Shown here: in pieces, positions 1-8,914 of the stretch
Numbering within the stretch: the stretch's first letter is position 1
Layout of the letters: each line of letters starts with the position of its first letter
From: Brevibacterium sp. UCMA 11754
Lineage (GTDB): Bacteria > Actinomycetota > Actinomycetes > Actinomycetales > Brevibacteriaceae
Direction of reading: 5' to 3'
Length of the DNA stretch: 64,000 bases
NCBI RefSeq assembly: GCF_021532275.1
Contig: NZ_JACBOT010000029.1
Location: forward strand, 186,001 to 250,000
Notes under the pieces: generated by a model
Database searches by the model: none
Told to the model about the DNA's origin: nothing
The model's input: only the letters and a program-made list of their open reading frames with translations
Position numbers and translations under genes: made by a program

Positions 1-144
1 TTGTCGGGCGAGGACCTCGGAGACTTGGTCGTAGAGTGCCCCGTGAACCTTCATCCGCACCACCGCCCGCAATGTGTACCCAAGTGCCGCGGGTGAGACC
101 TGCGCAGTGTGATTGACGATCACGCCACGTGCCTCGAGCGTCGG
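1..144 (-). pseudogene. AsnC/Lrp-family regulator fragment, runs off left edge
   Basis: Read on the minus strand, 48 codons open to the window edge give a stretch resembling the end of the HTH and the start of the ligand-binding (RAM) domain of AsnC/Lrp proteins (LEARGVI, then SPAALGYTLRAVV). A TGA at 145-147 in the same frame lies just upstream, where the recognition helix should be, and no HTH is visible in the other frames further up. Either the gene has lost its DNA-binding half or a short RAM-only protein starts at the internal GTG of RGVIV. Only the first part is in the window, so the call is tentative. Confidence 0.4.
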
Positions 145-160
145 TCATACGCTGATTCTG

Positions 161-175
161 CCGCAGATTCTGCGG
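161..175. promoter_or_regulatory. perfect 15-bp palindrome upstream of PhzF gene
   Basis: CCGCAGA-T-TCTGCGG is a perfect 7+1+7 inverted repeat, about 110 bp before the PhzF start and next to the AsnC-like fragment. The half word GATTCTG also occurs immediately to the left. It is a candidate operator. Nothing in the sequence identifies the protein that binds it. Confidence 0.4.
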
Positions 176-287
176 TCCGGGAAGGCAAAGACCGTTGATA
201 GGCACTTCAGCGGCTCAATGGGGCCACATAGGCTTGAAGGAGACCGGCAATCAGAGGAGCGTCGGCGACCAGAGGAGTCAGCGGCAC

Positions 288-1181
288 ATGACGACACAGA
301 TACCCTTCGCCTTCGTTGACGTCTTCGCCAGGGAGCCGCTGTCCGGCAATCCCCTCGCGTTGATCCCCGAGGCAGACGGCCTGGAGGTTGCCCAGATGCG
401 AGCGATCGCCCGCGAATTCAACCAGTCCGAAACGACGTTCCTCGTGTCGCCGACGATGCCGACGGCGCAGTGGCAGCTGCGCTCGTTCACACCCGATGGC
501 ACCGAGGTGCTCGGCGCCGGGCATAACGCGATGGGAGCGTGGATCTGGCTGGCCATCACCGGATGCCTCCCCGTCGGGACGAAGGATTTCACTCAGCAGA
601 TCGGCGATGAACTGCTGCCGGTGCACGTGTCCCGGGACGATGGAGGGCGTTACACAGTCACCATGGTCCAGCCGCCTCCCGAGTTCGGGAAGGTCGTCCC
701 TGACAGGCGAGCACTCGCACGATCCTTGGGCCTCGAGGAGGTCGATCTCGATTCGGACCGTCCCGCTCAGGTCGTGTCGACCGGTGCGGGTCACCTGCTG
801 GTTCCGGTCCGCAATCGCAGGATCGTGGACCGTGTCGTCCCGGATTCGGCGCTGCTTTTGGCAGAGCTGCGCAACGCCGGCGGCGAGGGATGCTACGTCT
901 ACAGCCGAGACCCGATCGATGCCGACGGCGGGTCCGTCGCCTATGCACGATTCTTCAATCCGACGGTGGGGATCGCCGAGGACCCGGCCACCGGAACCGC
1001 TGCCGGACCACTCGTCGCGGCTCTGGTTCGCGCCGGCGAGATCGATCAGGATGTCGAAGCCACCGTGGAGCAGGGCGACCGGCTCGGTCGACCAAGCAGA
1101 CTCCGAGTCACGGTGACGGGGCCACAGGTGAGCCTGAGCGGTTCCGGGCTCTTCGTGGCAGACGGCGTACTCCATCTCTGA
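288..1181 (+). CDS. PhzF-family isomerase/epimerase
   Basis: The 297-aa product matches the PhzF family, a diaminopimelate-epimerase fold with two similar halves, and has the usual length. The FAFVDVFAREPLSGNPLAL start, the catalytic-Glu segment NQSETTFL (E48), the AGHNAMGAW segment near 78 and the C-terminal DPATGTAAG loop are all visible. PhzF itself isomerises dihydro-hydroxyanthranilate; most homologues have unknown substrates, and no phenazine genes lie nearby. The ATG at 288 is chosen because AGAGGAG at 271-277 precedes it and the homology begins there, although the frame stays open further upstream. A nucleoside deaminase follows after 11 bp, so the two are probably co-transcribed. Confidence 0.88.
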   Translation: MTTQIPFAFVDVFAREPLSGNPLALIPEADGLEVAQMRAIAREFNQSETTFLVSPTMPTAQWQLRSFTPDGTEVLGAGHNAMGAWIWLAITGCLPVGTKDFTQQIGDELLPVHVSRDDGGRYTVTMVQPPPEFGKVVPDRRALARSLGLEEVDLDSDRPAQVVSTGAGHLLVPVRNRRIVDRVVPDSALLLAELRNAGGEGCYVYSRDPIDADGGSVAYARFFNPTVGIAEDPATGTAAGPLVAALVRAGEIDQDVEATVEQGDRLGRPSRLRVTVTGPQVSLSGSGLFVADGVLHL

Positions 1182-1192
1182 GGAGAAAGACC

Positions 1193-1624
1193 ATGGACGA
1201 TCATGAATACCTGCGGCGGGCCATCGCCCTGGCAGAGGAGGCTCGAGAGCAAGGCAACCCGCCCTTCGGTTCTCTGCTGGTCTCGGATTCCGGTGTCGTG
1301 CTTGCCGAGGACCGCAACACGACTGCGACGGCTCGGGACCTGACGGCCCACCCCGAGCTCAAACTCGCGCGGTGGGCGGGCCGCGAGTTGCCTGCTGAGC
1401 AGGCCCGCACAACCACGATGTATACGAGCTGCGAACCCTGCCCGATGTGCGCGAGCGTCATCACCCGCGCCAACCTCGGACGAGTCGTCTACGCACTTTC
1501 CGGCGAGCAGCTCGACGAACTCAAATCCCGCGGAATCGCCCACCAGGGCACGGCTGGCGTCGATTACAGCGGGCCGCATCTGCCAGACGAAGCCACCGCT
1601 CCCTTTACGGGCTACTACGGCTGA
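1193..1624 (+). CDS. CMP/dCMP-type nucleoside deaminase
   Basis: This is a 143-aa zinc-dependent deaminase of the cytidine/guanine deaminase superfamily. The first zinc motif reads TAHPELKLARW, with HPE in place of the usual HAE; the second is SCEPCPMC. Both zinc cysteines and the catalytic Glu are therefore present. The length fits free-base or nucleoside deaminases such as guanine deaminase, but the substrate cannot be fixed from sequence. The start ATG has AGGAGA at 1181-1186. It follows the PhzF gene by 11 bp and ends before a strong hairpin at 1653-1692. Confidence 0.88.
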   Translation: MDDHEYLRRAIALAEEAREQGNPPFGSLLVSDSGVVLAEDRNTTATARDLTAHPELKLARWAGRELPAEQARTTTMYTSCEPCPMCASVITRANLGRVVYALSGEQLDELKSRGIAHQGTAGVDYSGPHLPDEATAPFTGYYG

Positions 1625-1652
1625 GCCCTTGAACGAGCGAGCGGAGCCTCGT

Positions 1653-1692
1653 CGCGTGCGAACCCGAGCGGATAGGCTTGGGTTCGCACGCG
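1653..1692. terminator. hairpin terminator between convergent genes
   Basis: A perfect 13-bp stem (CGCGTGCGAACCC at 1653-1665 pairing with 1680-1692) encloses a 14-nt loop. It sits between the deaminase (+) and the epoxide hydrolase (-), so it could serve both directions. There is no clear T-run, as is common in high-GC actinobacteria. Confidence 0.75.
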
Positions 1693-1698
1693 GACGGT

Positions 1699-2850
1699 TC
1701 ACCGCAGCGCGGAGAAGAACGCCCGGATGTCACCGACGAGGAGTTCGGGCCGCTCGAGGGCGGCGAAGTGTCCGCCCTCGTCGAAGTAGCTCCAGTGCAC
1801 GATGTTCGAGTTGTCACGCTCGGCGAAGGTGCGGATGGTCCGGAAATCGTCCTTGAATACGGCGACCCCGGTCGGTGCGGCATTGATCTGCGGTTCGGTG
1901 CCTCCGGCCGACCCGGCGCGGGCGTTCTCCAGGTAGCTGCGGCCCATCCCGGAGGCAGCGTTGGCGAACCAGTTGACGCTGACTTCGAGCAGAATCGTCT
2001 CCAAGGGAACTAGCGAGGTGCCGTTCCCGAAGGAATTGAACAGTTCGCTGTAGGCGAGCAGTCCGATCGGTGAGTCACTGAGTCCGACGGCGACCGTCTG
2101 GGGGCGAGAGGCGTTCATCGTGTTGTATCCGCCAACGGATTGGAACCACGTGAGGTACTCGAGCCCGGCGTAGTCGGCGGGCTCAAGCTTCTCGAACTCG
2201 GTCGGGTCCCCGGAGGGAAACGAGTACAACTGCAGCACGTGGAGTCCCAGGAAGCCCTCGGGGTTGAGCAGGCCCAGCTCCCGAGCGACCATCGCACCGT
2301 TGTCCGAGCCGTGGATGCCGTAGCTGTCGTAGCCGAGACCGCGCATGAGCTGATCATAGGCGGCCGCGACCCGCGCGGTGGTCCAGCCCGCAGACGCAAG
2401 CGGTTGCGACAAGCCGTAGCCTGGCGCATCGGGAATCACGACGTCAAAGGCATCCTCGGCTCGACCGCCGTGGGCAACGGGGTTGACGAGGCGGTCGATC
2501 AGGTCGAGGTAATCCACGGAGGACCCGGGATAGGTGTGGGCGAGCACCAGTGGTGTTGCATCCTCATGGGCAGAGCGGACGTGGATGAAATGGATCGTCT
2601 GCCCGTCGATCTCGGTGAGGAAGTGCGGGACGGCATTGATCCTGTCCTGGGCGCCCGCCCAGTCGAAGTTGCTCCAGGCATCGACTGCCTCACGAAGATA
2701 CGAATTGGGCGTTCCCGCATCCCAGTCATCGTGAGGCGAAGGCTGAGGAAGGCGGGTGCGAGCGAGGCGATCTCGGAGGTCAGCGACCTCCGCTGCTGAC
2801 ACGGAAACTGTGAAGGGACGGGTGGCCAGGGTGTTCTCTGTTGTGTTCAT
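1699..2850 (-). CDS. epoxide hydrolase, alpha/beta fold with EHN domain
   Basis: The 383-aa protein has an N-terminal epoxide-hydrolase domain (about 10-110) and a catalytic alpha/beta-hydrolase domain. The oxyanion segment AHTYPGS (about 104-110) and the nucleophile segment HGSDNGAMV (Asp183) are present, and DEGGHFAALERPE near the C-terminus supplies the catalytic His. The family opens epoxides to vicinal diols through an alkyl-enzyme ester on Asp. The ATG at 2850 is preferred to an in-frame ATG 21 bp upstream because homology starts near it. It is divergent from a WYL regulator with a shared palindrome in between, so that regulator probably controls it. Confidence 0.88.
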   Translation of the reverse strand: MNTTENTLATRPFTVSVSAAEVADLRDRLARTRLPQPSPHDDWDAGTPNSYLREAVDAWSNFDWAGAQDRINAVPHFLTEIDGQTIHFIHVRSAHEDATPLVLAHTYPGSSVDYLDLIDRLVNPVAHGGRAEDAFDVVIPDAPGYGLSQPLASAGWTTARVAAAYDQLMRGLGYDSYGIHGSDNGAMVARELGLLNPEGFLGLHVLQLYSFPSGDPTEFEKLEPADYAGLEYLTWFQSVGGYNTMNASRPQTVAVGLSDSPIGLLAYSELFNSFGNGTSLVPLETILLEVSVNWFANAASGMGRSYLENARAGSAGGTEPQINAAPTGVAVFKDDFRTIRTFAERDNSNIVHWSYFDEGGHFAALERPELLVGDIRAFFSALR

Positions 2851-2869
2851 ACTTCGACAATAGAGGCCC

Positions 2870-2892
2870 ATTAGGTAGGATCTGTTCCTAAT
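2870..2892. promoter_or_regulatory. candidate operator between epoxide hydrolase and WYL regulator
   Basis: The inverted repeat ATTAGG (2870-2875) / CCTAAT (2887-2892) with an 11-bp spacer lies midway between the two divergent starts. It is a natural autoregulatory site for the WYL protein. This is inference from position and symmetry. Confidence 0.5.
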
Positions 2893-2918
2893 TGAGAAAC
2901 GACTTTTCGGAGGATGCC

Positions 2919-3887
2919 GTGGCCGATCCGACCGCCCGATTGCTGTCTCTGCTGGCGCTGCTCCAAGTAGGTCCGGAACGCTCTGGCCGCGAGCTCGCAG
3001 AACGCCTTGGTGTCTCCGACCGCACCGTCCGTCATGATGTGGATCGCCTCCGCGAACTGGGCTACCCCGTCGATGCGACGCGTGGTGCGATCGGCGGCTA
3101 CCGCCTCGGCGCGGGTGGGAAGCTGCCTCCGCTGCTGCTCGACGATGAGGAGGCGGTTGCTGTCACGGTTGGACTGCGCGCAGCAGCCGGTATTGCCGGA
3201 GTCGAGGAGGCAGGTGCACGGGCTCTCGCGAAGCTCGAACAAGTGTTGCCTTCTCGTCTGCGCCCCACGGTCGAAGCGATCCGTTCGAGCGTCGAACATG
3301 GACCCGAGAACACCGACACCGACGCTCCCGATCCCGAGGTTCATGCTTCGGTTCTGCAGTCCATCGCAAGCGCTATCCGCGACCACGAATGGCTGCGATT
3401 CGATCTTGACGGGCAACCGCGACTCGTCGAGCCCTACCGGCTGCTGAGCTGGCAGCGGCGTTGGCATCTCGTCGCCCGCGATCCCGAAGACGGTTCCTGG
3501 GCGACCTATCGTGTGGACCTGATCGAACCGCGAATGCCGACTCGTAGCCGATTCGTCCCACAGCCTCTGGAAGGGGGCGACTACACAGGCTTCGCGATGC
3601 GAACGATCGCCGCGAGCGGTTGGAGCGTCCACGCACGCCTGCGCATCGACGCGCCTGCCGACGAGGTCCTCGCGCGTATCAATCCCGCGGTCGGTGTCGT
3701 TGAACCCATCGACGACCAGCGCTGTGTGCTCGTGACCGGCGCCGACAGTCTCGACACCCTCGCGGTGTATGCGGGGATGCTGATGATGGACTTCACCGTC
3801 GAGTCCCCGGCCGAGCTTATTCCTCTGCTCGAGCAGCTCTCCGACCGCTATCGACGCGCGGCGGACCAATCGACGTCAAGCCTGTAG
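2919..3887 (+). CDS. HTH and WYL-domain transcriptional regulator
   Basis: An N-terminal DeoR/HTH_11-type helix-turn-helix (RSGRELAERLGVSDRTVRHD, about residues 20-45) is followed by a WYL ligand-sensing domain, where the motif reads RRWHLVARD, and a C-terminal extension. The length of 322 aa is typical of this group. The GTG at 2919 is taken as start because CGGAGGA at 2908-2914 precedes it; the frame is open a further nine codons upstream. WYL proteins often sense nucleotides or small metabolites. The likely target is the divergent epoxide hydrolase and itself. Confidence 0.87.
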   Translation: MADPTARLLSLLALLQVGPERSGRELAERLGVSDRTVRHDVDRLRELGYPVDATRGAIGGYRLGAGGKLPPLLLDDEEAVAVTVGLRAAAGIAGVEEAGARALAKLEQVLPSRLRPTVEAIRSSVEHGPENTDTDAPDPEVHASVLQSIASAIRDHEWLRFDLDGQPRLVEPYRLLSWQRRWHLVARDPEDGSWATYRVDLIEPRMPTRSRFVPQPLEGGDYTGFAMRTIAASGWSVHARLRIDAPADEVLARINPAVGVVEPIDDQRCVLVTGADSLDTLAVYAGMLMMDFTVESPAELIPLLEQLSDRYRRAADQSTSSL

Positions 3888-3888
3888 G

Positions 3889-4212
3889 TCACCCGGCGAA
3901 GTAGTAGTCCGAGTGTGCCGCGCACCGTGGATTGAACGGTGCCGCGCACTCCGGGCAGGAGTCGACGCGTTTGTACGTCTCGATCGTCAGCTGGGTCCAG
4001 CACATCCCGCAGAGGATGGCGGGCTGGTCCCACTTGTCTCGTGGCCACTGCTGGGCGGGGTGATCTGCGGTTTCACTGTGGCACAGGTGGCACGGGTAGT
4101 ACCGGTCGCAGCAGGCGAAGCGGATGGCGATGATGTCGAGCTCGGTCGCGTAGTGCTCGCACCGAGTGTGCTCGTCGACCGTCTTGCCGAAGACGAGCGG
4201 ACTTGTGGTCAC
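3889..4212 (-). CDS. CHY-type zinc-finger protein
   Basis: The 107-aa protein carries the CHY zinc-finger pattern: CEHY at 18-21, CC at 34-35, YPCHLCH at 39-45, CGMC at 68-71, CPEC at 86-89 and further C97/H100. The family includes yeast Hot13 and binds several zinc ions; bacterial roles are unknown. No ATG lies near the domain, so the GTG at 4212 is taken as the start, and the long open frame upstream shows no homology. It is divergent from the DUF2891 gene. A decayed second copy lies at 27995-28240, which helps confirm that this frame is coding. Confidence 0.82.
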   Translation of the reverse strand: MTTSPLVFGKTVDEHTRCEHYATELDIIAIRFACCDRYYPCHLCHSETADHPAQQWPRDKWDQPAILCGMCWTQLTIETYKRVDSCPECAAPFNPRCAAHSDYYFAG

Positions 4213-4359
4213 CGCGCACTTGTCCTTCGCTGTTGGGGTCCTGGTTTCGTCCAGACTAGTTGGTCGTACAGGCCAGCTGCACCGGTCGTCCAGATAGGTC
4301 CCAGACGTGACTCGGCTGGTCGTGAAAGTATGGTGGAGAACCCGAGCCGAGGAGGATCT

Positions 4360-5400
4360 ATGCCGCAGCCTGACGATTTCGTCCACCCGTTCGCCCAGGT
4401 GGCCCTGGCCAACATCACCCGTGACTACCCGTACGCTGCGCATCACGTCACGCGTTCCGCCGATGACATCGTCGAACCGCGGGAGAAGAATCCGGCGTTC
4501 GCGAACTCCTTCGACTGGCATTCCAGCGTCCACATGCACTTCCTGCTCGTGTCATTGCTGAGCACCGAGACCGCCCAGACCGCGCCGTGGCGCGACGAGG
4601 CCATCGATACCCTGAGCGCTCATCTCAGCCGGGAGAAGCTCACCGCCGAGGCGGCTTTCCTGCGCGAGAATCCCACGTGGGAACGTCCCTATGGCTGGGC
4701 ATGGGCCGTCGAGCTCGTGCGTGCGCTGAAGGTCAGCACCGAACCGCGAATGCGGGATCTGGCCCCCGGCGCCGAGGTGCTTGCGCAGACGGTCTTCGAC
4801 CTGACCGTGGCATGGCTGCCGAAGATGGCAGTACCCGTTCGGCACGGACTGCATTCGAACACGGCGTTCGGTCTGCGCCGAATCCTCCTCGGCGCCCGAG
4901 TCCTGGAACGTCACGATATCGTCGATGCCATCGCCGCCTCGGCGAGGCGCTGCTTTTCCGATGATCATGCGTGGAACTTCCATCAGGAGCGCAGCGGCCA
5001 GGACTTCCTCTCCCCCGGCCTGTGCGAAGCCGACCTCATGGCAGAGGTCCTGACCGAGGATGAGCTCGCCGTGTGGTTGCCGGACTTCTTGTCGGAACTG
5101 ACGCCGGAATCACCCGCGCTCAAACCCGTCGAGGTCCTCGATCCCACGGACGGATATCAGAGCCACCTCTATGGCCTGGGGCTGTCTGTCGCCGCATCGC
5201 TCATGCGCCTGGCGCCCAAGTTGCTCTCATCCGCCGAGCACTCGGGCAATCACGAGGTGGCCGACCACGCGAAAGGATTCCTCACAACGGTCGACCGTCT
5301 CATGGCGCCGGGAATCGAAGCGGCAGTCTCCGACGAATATATGGCGTCCCACTGGGTCGCGACGTTTGCGTGGGAGGCGCTGGAGCTGCGAGTGAAATGA
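4360..5400 (+). CDS. DUF2891-family protein
   Basis: The 346-aa product matches DUF2891, a family of soluble, mainly helical proteins of unknown function. Conserved stretches include FANSFDWHSSVHMH (about 48-61), ENPTWERPYGWAW and the C-terminal SHWVATFAWEAL. The paired His and Trp residues hint at a ligand pocket but no activity is established. The ATG at 4360 has CGAGGAGGA at 4348-4356. The stop overlaps the next ORF (ATGA), so the two are translationally coupled. A truncated, frameshifted paralogue lies at 31779-32382. Confidence 0.85.
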   Translation: MPQPDDFVHPFAQVALANITRDYPYAAHHVTRSADDIVEPREKNPAFANSFDWHSSVHMHFLLVSLLSTETAQTAPWRDEAIDTLSAHLSREKLTAEAAFLRENPTWERPYGWAWAVELVRALKVSTEPRMRDLAPGAEVLAQTVFDLTVAWLPKMAVPVRHGLHSNTAFGLRRILLGARVLERHDIVDAIAASARRCFSDDHAWNFHQERSGQDFLSPGLCEADLMAEVLTEDELAVWLPDFLSELTPESPALKPVEVLDPTDGYQSHLYGLGLSVAASLMRLAPKLLSSAEHSGNHEVADHAKGFLTTVDRLMAPGIEAAVSDEYMASHWVATFAWEALELRVK

Positions 5401-5861
5401 CGAACCCTGAATTCTCTTACCCGCCGATCGACCTTCCAATCCGTGAAGCGATCTGGGCCCAGCCCAGCCCCGTCCCCCAGCAACAGGTAGTGGCCGTGGG
5501 AGCATGGTGCTTCCCGGGTGAAGCGTCGGATGATGGCGAAGATCGCTCGATGCTGACGATAGATGCGGACGAGTTCGTCGAGCTGGCAGACGGGTCGCGA
5601 CTCTCTCTTCGTTGGGACCGAGGGGTCACCATCTCGTGGCATAACGAAGATTCGCTGACTGAGTCCGGTGCCCGTCATAACATCAACATGGCGCTTCTGC
5701 CGGATGAGGGCGAAGTCGAAGATGACGGAGAAGAGCGGTCCTGGCACGAATACGCGCATTTGCTCGCGGCCATGGGTCTGACCGTTTCCCCCGACGCGCT
5801 GAAAGCACTCCCATTGCTCACCGAGTTTTCGCCCGCCTTGCACGAGCTCCTCTCGAACTAG
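5397..5861 (+). CDS. hypothetical protein coupled to DUF2891 gene
   Basis: This encodes 154 aa starting in the ATGA overlap with the DUF2891 stop. The protein is acidic, with no signal peptide or membrane segment. It has a Trp/Pro-rich N-terminal part and a C-terminal helical part (HEYAHLLAAMGLTVSPDAL). I do not recognise a family. The decayed DUF2891 locus at 32 kb has no copy of it. Codon use resembles its neighbours, which supports a real gene. Confidence 0.7.
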   Translation: MTNPEFSYPPIDLPIREAIWAQPSPVPQQQVVAVGAWCFPGEASDDGEDRSMLTIDADEFVELADGSRLSLRWDRGVTISWHNEDSLTESGARHNINMALLPDEGEVEDDGEERSWHEYAHLLAAMGLTVSPDALKALPLLTEFSPALHELLSN

Positions 5862-5906
5862 CGAAGTCGGCTCATCCCGAGGTCTACCCCAACAGGGCAA
5901 CCCAAC

Positions 5907-7427
5907 TCACTGTGCCGGCGGCACTATCGGAGCCTCCGGCACCACGGGGATCTCCGATGTCATCTCATCTCGGGGAACCGCCTCGGCGCTGTCGGCCGAG
6001 TTCTCCACACCGTGATCGGCAGGTAGGCCGGTCAGACGCTCAGGCTTGAGGATCTCCTCGAGCTGGGTTCGGTCGAGGAGCCCCTGCTTCACGACGAGGT
6101 CAGAGATCGGTTCGTTCGTCGCCAGCGCCTGCTTGGCCAGCTGCGCGGCCGGGGCATAGCCGATGACCGGGGCGAGAGCAGTGATGACGGTGACGGAACG
6201 GGCCACCGTGTCCTCAAGGGCCGCCTCGTTGGCGGTGATGCCGTTGACACAATTGACGCGGAAGGTCTGGCAGGCACGCTCGAGCCAGGTGATCGACTGG
6301 AACAGGGAATGGGCGATGACCGGCTCGAAGGCGTTGAGCTGGAGCTGGCCGGCCTCGACGGCCATGGACACGGTGACGTCGGCACCGGCGACCGAGTAGG
6401 CGACCTGAGAGACCGCCTCAGGAATGACGGGGTTGACCTTTCCGGGCATGATCGATGAGCCCGCCTGCCGGGCCGGCAGATTGATCTCACCGAAGCCGGC
6501 CTGTGGCCCCGAGGACAGCAGACGCAGGTCGTTGGCGATCTTCGACATCTTCAGAGCGCTGCGCTTGAGCGCCCCGGAGAAGGTGATGAAGACCCCGGTG
6601 TCCGAGGTGGATTCGACGAGGTCGCCGGCGGTGACAAGTTTGAGTCCGGTGATGATGCGCAGGTGCTTGATCACCGCTTCCTTGTACCCGACGGGTGCGT
6701 TGATCGCCGTTCCGATCGCAGTGGCGCCCATGTTGACCTCGCCGAGGAGTGCCACCGCGTCTTCGAGACGCTGCACGTCCTCACGCAAGGTAGTGGCGAA
6801 GGCGTTGAATTCCTGGCCCAGGGTCATCGGCACCGCGTCCTGGAGCTGGGTGCGACCGACCTTGATGATGTGGGAGAACTCGCGACCCTTCGCGGCAAAG
6901 GCATCGGCTAGAAGCGTGAGTTCGCCGAGGAGGTTCTGCAGTGAGAAGGCCAGTGCAATCTTGATCGCCGTCGGGTAGGTGTCGTTCGTCGACTGGCTGT
7001 GGTTCGTGTGGTCATTGGGGTTGATGAACGAGTAGTCGCCCTTCGCGTGCCCACCGATCTCGAGCGCACGGTTCGTGATCACCTCGTTGGCGTTCATGTT
7101 CGTCGAGGTGCCAGCGCCGCCCTGGATCACTCCGACGGTGAACTGGTCGTGGAGATTGCCGGCCTTGATCTCTTCGCAGGCTGAGTCGATGAGGTTGGCT
7201 CGCTGTTCGTCGAGTGCCCCGATCTCCAGGTTCGCCCGCGCTGCCGCCTGCTTCACACAGGCGAAGGCACGGATGAAGTCGGGGTAGACGTTGATCGGGC
7301 GACGGGTGATCGGGAAGTTCTCATTCGCTCGGGCGGTGTGCACACCCCAATACACTGCAGCGGGGATTTCGAGGCTGCCGATCGAATCGGTCTCGGTACG
7401 GGTTGGGGCGGAAGCGCTGTCGGTCAC
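5907..7427 (-). CDS. aspA: aspartate ammonia-lyase
   Basis: The 506-aa protein belongs to the aspartase/fumarase superfamily. It has the substrate segment AGTSTNMNANEV (about 105-116), NDTYPTA (148-154), and the signature GSSIMPGKVNP at 323-333 with the catalytic Ser (S325). Aspartase cleaves L-aspartate to fumarate and ammonia in the cytosol; the TSTNMNANEV segment occurs in both aspartases and class II fumarases, but the overall sequence fits aspartase better. The start is GTG at 7427 with AGAAGG upstream. The C-terminus carries about 35 extra acidic, Pro-rich residues beyond the usual end. It lies 60 bp downstream of the monooxygenase on the same strand, with a small hairpin between. Confidence 0.85.
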   Translation of the reverse strand: MTDSASAPTRTETDSIGSLEIPAAVYWGVHTARANENFPITRRPINVYPDFIRAFACVKQAAARANLEIGALDEQRANLIDSACEEIKAGNLHDQFTVGVIQGGAGTSTNMNANEVITNRALEIGGHAKGDYSFINPNDHTNHSQSTNDTYPTAIKIALAFSLQNLLGELTLLADAFAAKGREFSHIIKVGRTQLQDAVPMTLGQEFNAFATTLREDVQRLEDAVALLGEVNMGATAIGTAINAPVGYKEAVIKHLRIITGLKLVTAGDLVESTSDTGVFITFSGALKRSALKMSKIANDLRLLSSGPQAGFGEINLPARQAGSSIMPGKVNPVIPEAVSQVAYSVAGADVTVSMAVEAGQLQLNAFEPVIAHSLFQSITWLERACQTFRVNCVNGITANEAALEDTVARSVTVITALAPVIGYAPAAQLAKQALATNEPISDLVVKQGLLDRTQLEEILKPERLTGLPADHGVENSADSAEAVPRDEMTSEIPVVPEAPIVPPAQ

Positions 7428-7467
7428 CGCTGGTGCCTTCTTTCGTCGTGAGGATGCGTCATGATCG

Positions 7468-7484
7468 CCGAGGTTGTCCCTCGG
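7468..7484. terminator. small hairpin between monooxygenase and aspA
   Basis: CCGAGG-TTGTC-CCTCGG gives a 6-bp GC-rich stem with a 5-nt loop in the 60-bp gap. It may be a weak terminator or attenuator for the monooxygenase transcript. Confidence 0.35.
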
Positions 7485-7487
7485 TAA

Positions 7488-8780
7488 TCACCGTACTGCG
7501 GCTTCAAGCAGGGCGTTATGATCTGGCTCATAGTCGCGGTACTTCCGCTGGATCTCGATCTGATCGGCGAGGTATTTCGCGTCGTGCCACACGCCCCAGA
7601 TGAAGCTCGATCCGCGACGCGACAACCACGGCAGACCAAGGAAGTACATACCGGGAACAGGGGTGACGCCGCGCTGCTGGACCGGGTAGCCGCGCTCGTC
7701 AAGGACACCCTCGACCTGCAGCCAGGAGTAGTCGACTCCGAATCCGGTCGCCCAGATGATGGTTCGCACGTTCGCCTCGGCGAGGTCGAGTTCGAGGATC
7801 GGGTTGCTCACGCACTCGGGGTCAGGACCGAGCTCATGAGCCTCTGGTTCAGGGGGCAGATCGAGGCCGTTGCGTTCGATGTAGTCATCGGCCTCACGCA
7901 GCAGGGAGAGGTAGTTGTCGTCGCCGCGGGCGATGTTTGTGCCCAGGTCGGAACCGATCTGCAGTTTGCCGTCAGCGAAGGAGTTGGCGCGTCCCAGCAG
8001 GGTGATTCCCGCGGCCGCGAGGTCACGGAAGTCCACGGTGTGTCCGCCTTCGGCACCGCTGACGGCGATGGTGACGTGGTCGGCGCCCACAGGTGGGGCT
8101 GCAAGGTCCCATTTGCCCAGGGCTCCGAGCCACCAGCAGAAGTCGCGATTGCGGTATGCCCGCGGCGGGCGATCGTGTGGGCCCACGGCCAGGTAGACCT
8201 TCTTGCCGGACTTCTGGATCTCCGCGGCAATCTGGACACCCGAAGAGCCTGCACCGACGACGAGCACAGCACCTTCGTCGAGCTGCGCGGGGTTCTTGTA
8301 CGAGTTCGAGTGGATCTGGGTGATGCCGGAGCTCTGGGGGACGATGGCCGGAATGCTCGGAGTCTGGAACGGGCCCGTCGCGGCAACGACATAGCCGGCC
8401 TCGATGGTGCCGTGGTCGGTTTCGACGAGGTAGCCGCGGGCATGCTCCCGTTCGGTCACTGTGGTCACGGTGACTCCGGTGCGCACTGGCAGGTTGTTGC
8501 GTTCAACCAGCGTGCGGAAGTATTCGGCCACCTGGTCTTTGGTTGCGAATCCGTCGGGGTCGACGTCGGCGAATTCCTGGGTGGGGAACCTGTCGTGCCA
8601 GGCGGGGCCATTGGCGACGAGGGAGTCCCAACGCCTGGACTGCCATGCCTCGGCGATCCGGTTCTTCTCCAGAACGATGTGGGGTACTCCCCTGGACTGC
8701 AGATGCTCGCTCATCGCGATTCCGGCTTGGCCCGCGCCGATGATGACGACTTCGGTGGTCTCAGTTTCCTTGCCCGGCAT
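7488..8780 (-). CDS. flavin-containing monooxygenase (CzcO-like)
   Basis: The 430-aa FAD/NADPH-binding protein has a first dinucleotide motif GAGQAG at 15-20 and a second GAGSSG at 176-181. It carries an FMO-type ATGF signature (ATGFGVDYSWL) near the C-terminus. Proteins of this group oxygenate N, S or carbonyl groups, and several are merely labelled CzcO. The ATG at 8780 has CAGGAG upstream; the open frame beyond it is not homologous. No substrate is suggested by the neighbours. Palindromes at 8915-8945 may control it. Confidence 0.85.
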   Translation of the reverse strand: MPGKETETTEVVIIGAGQAGIAMSEHLQSRGVPHIVLEKNRIAEAWQSRRWDSLVANGPAWHDRFPTQEFADVDPDGFATKDQVAEYFRTLVERNNLPVRTGVTVTTVTEREHARGYLVETDHGTIEAGYVVAATGPFQTPSIPAIVPQSSGITQIHSNSYKNPAQLDEGAVLVVGAGSSGVQIAAEIQKSGKKVYLAVGPHDRPPRAYRNRDFCWWLGALGKWDLAAPPVGADHVTIAVSGAEGGHTVDFRDLAAAGITLLGRANSFADGKLQIGSDLGTNIARGDDNYLSLLREADDYIERNGLDLPPEPEAHELGPDPECVSNPILELDLAEANVRTIIWATGFGVDYSWLQVEGVLDERGYPVQQRGVTPVPGMYFLGLPWLSRRGSSFIWGVWHDAKYLADQIEIQRKYRDYEPDHNALLEAAVR

Positions 8781-8914
8781 GGGACACTCCTGTTCTCGAA
8801 AACCGCGTCTGAGCTGCAGATACGGCACTTGCGTCTTTGCTCGTGGGGCGACGATGGTGTCCGCCCTCTCGTGATCCAGCAAACCGCAGGCGAGAGTGTC
8901 AATGCCAATAGTTG

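Noticed and set aside
207..1175. Long open frame on the minus strand opposite the PhzF gene
   Set aside because: It mirrors the codon pattern of the PhzF gene, has no recognisable domain and lacks a ribosome site; high GC makes such shadows common.
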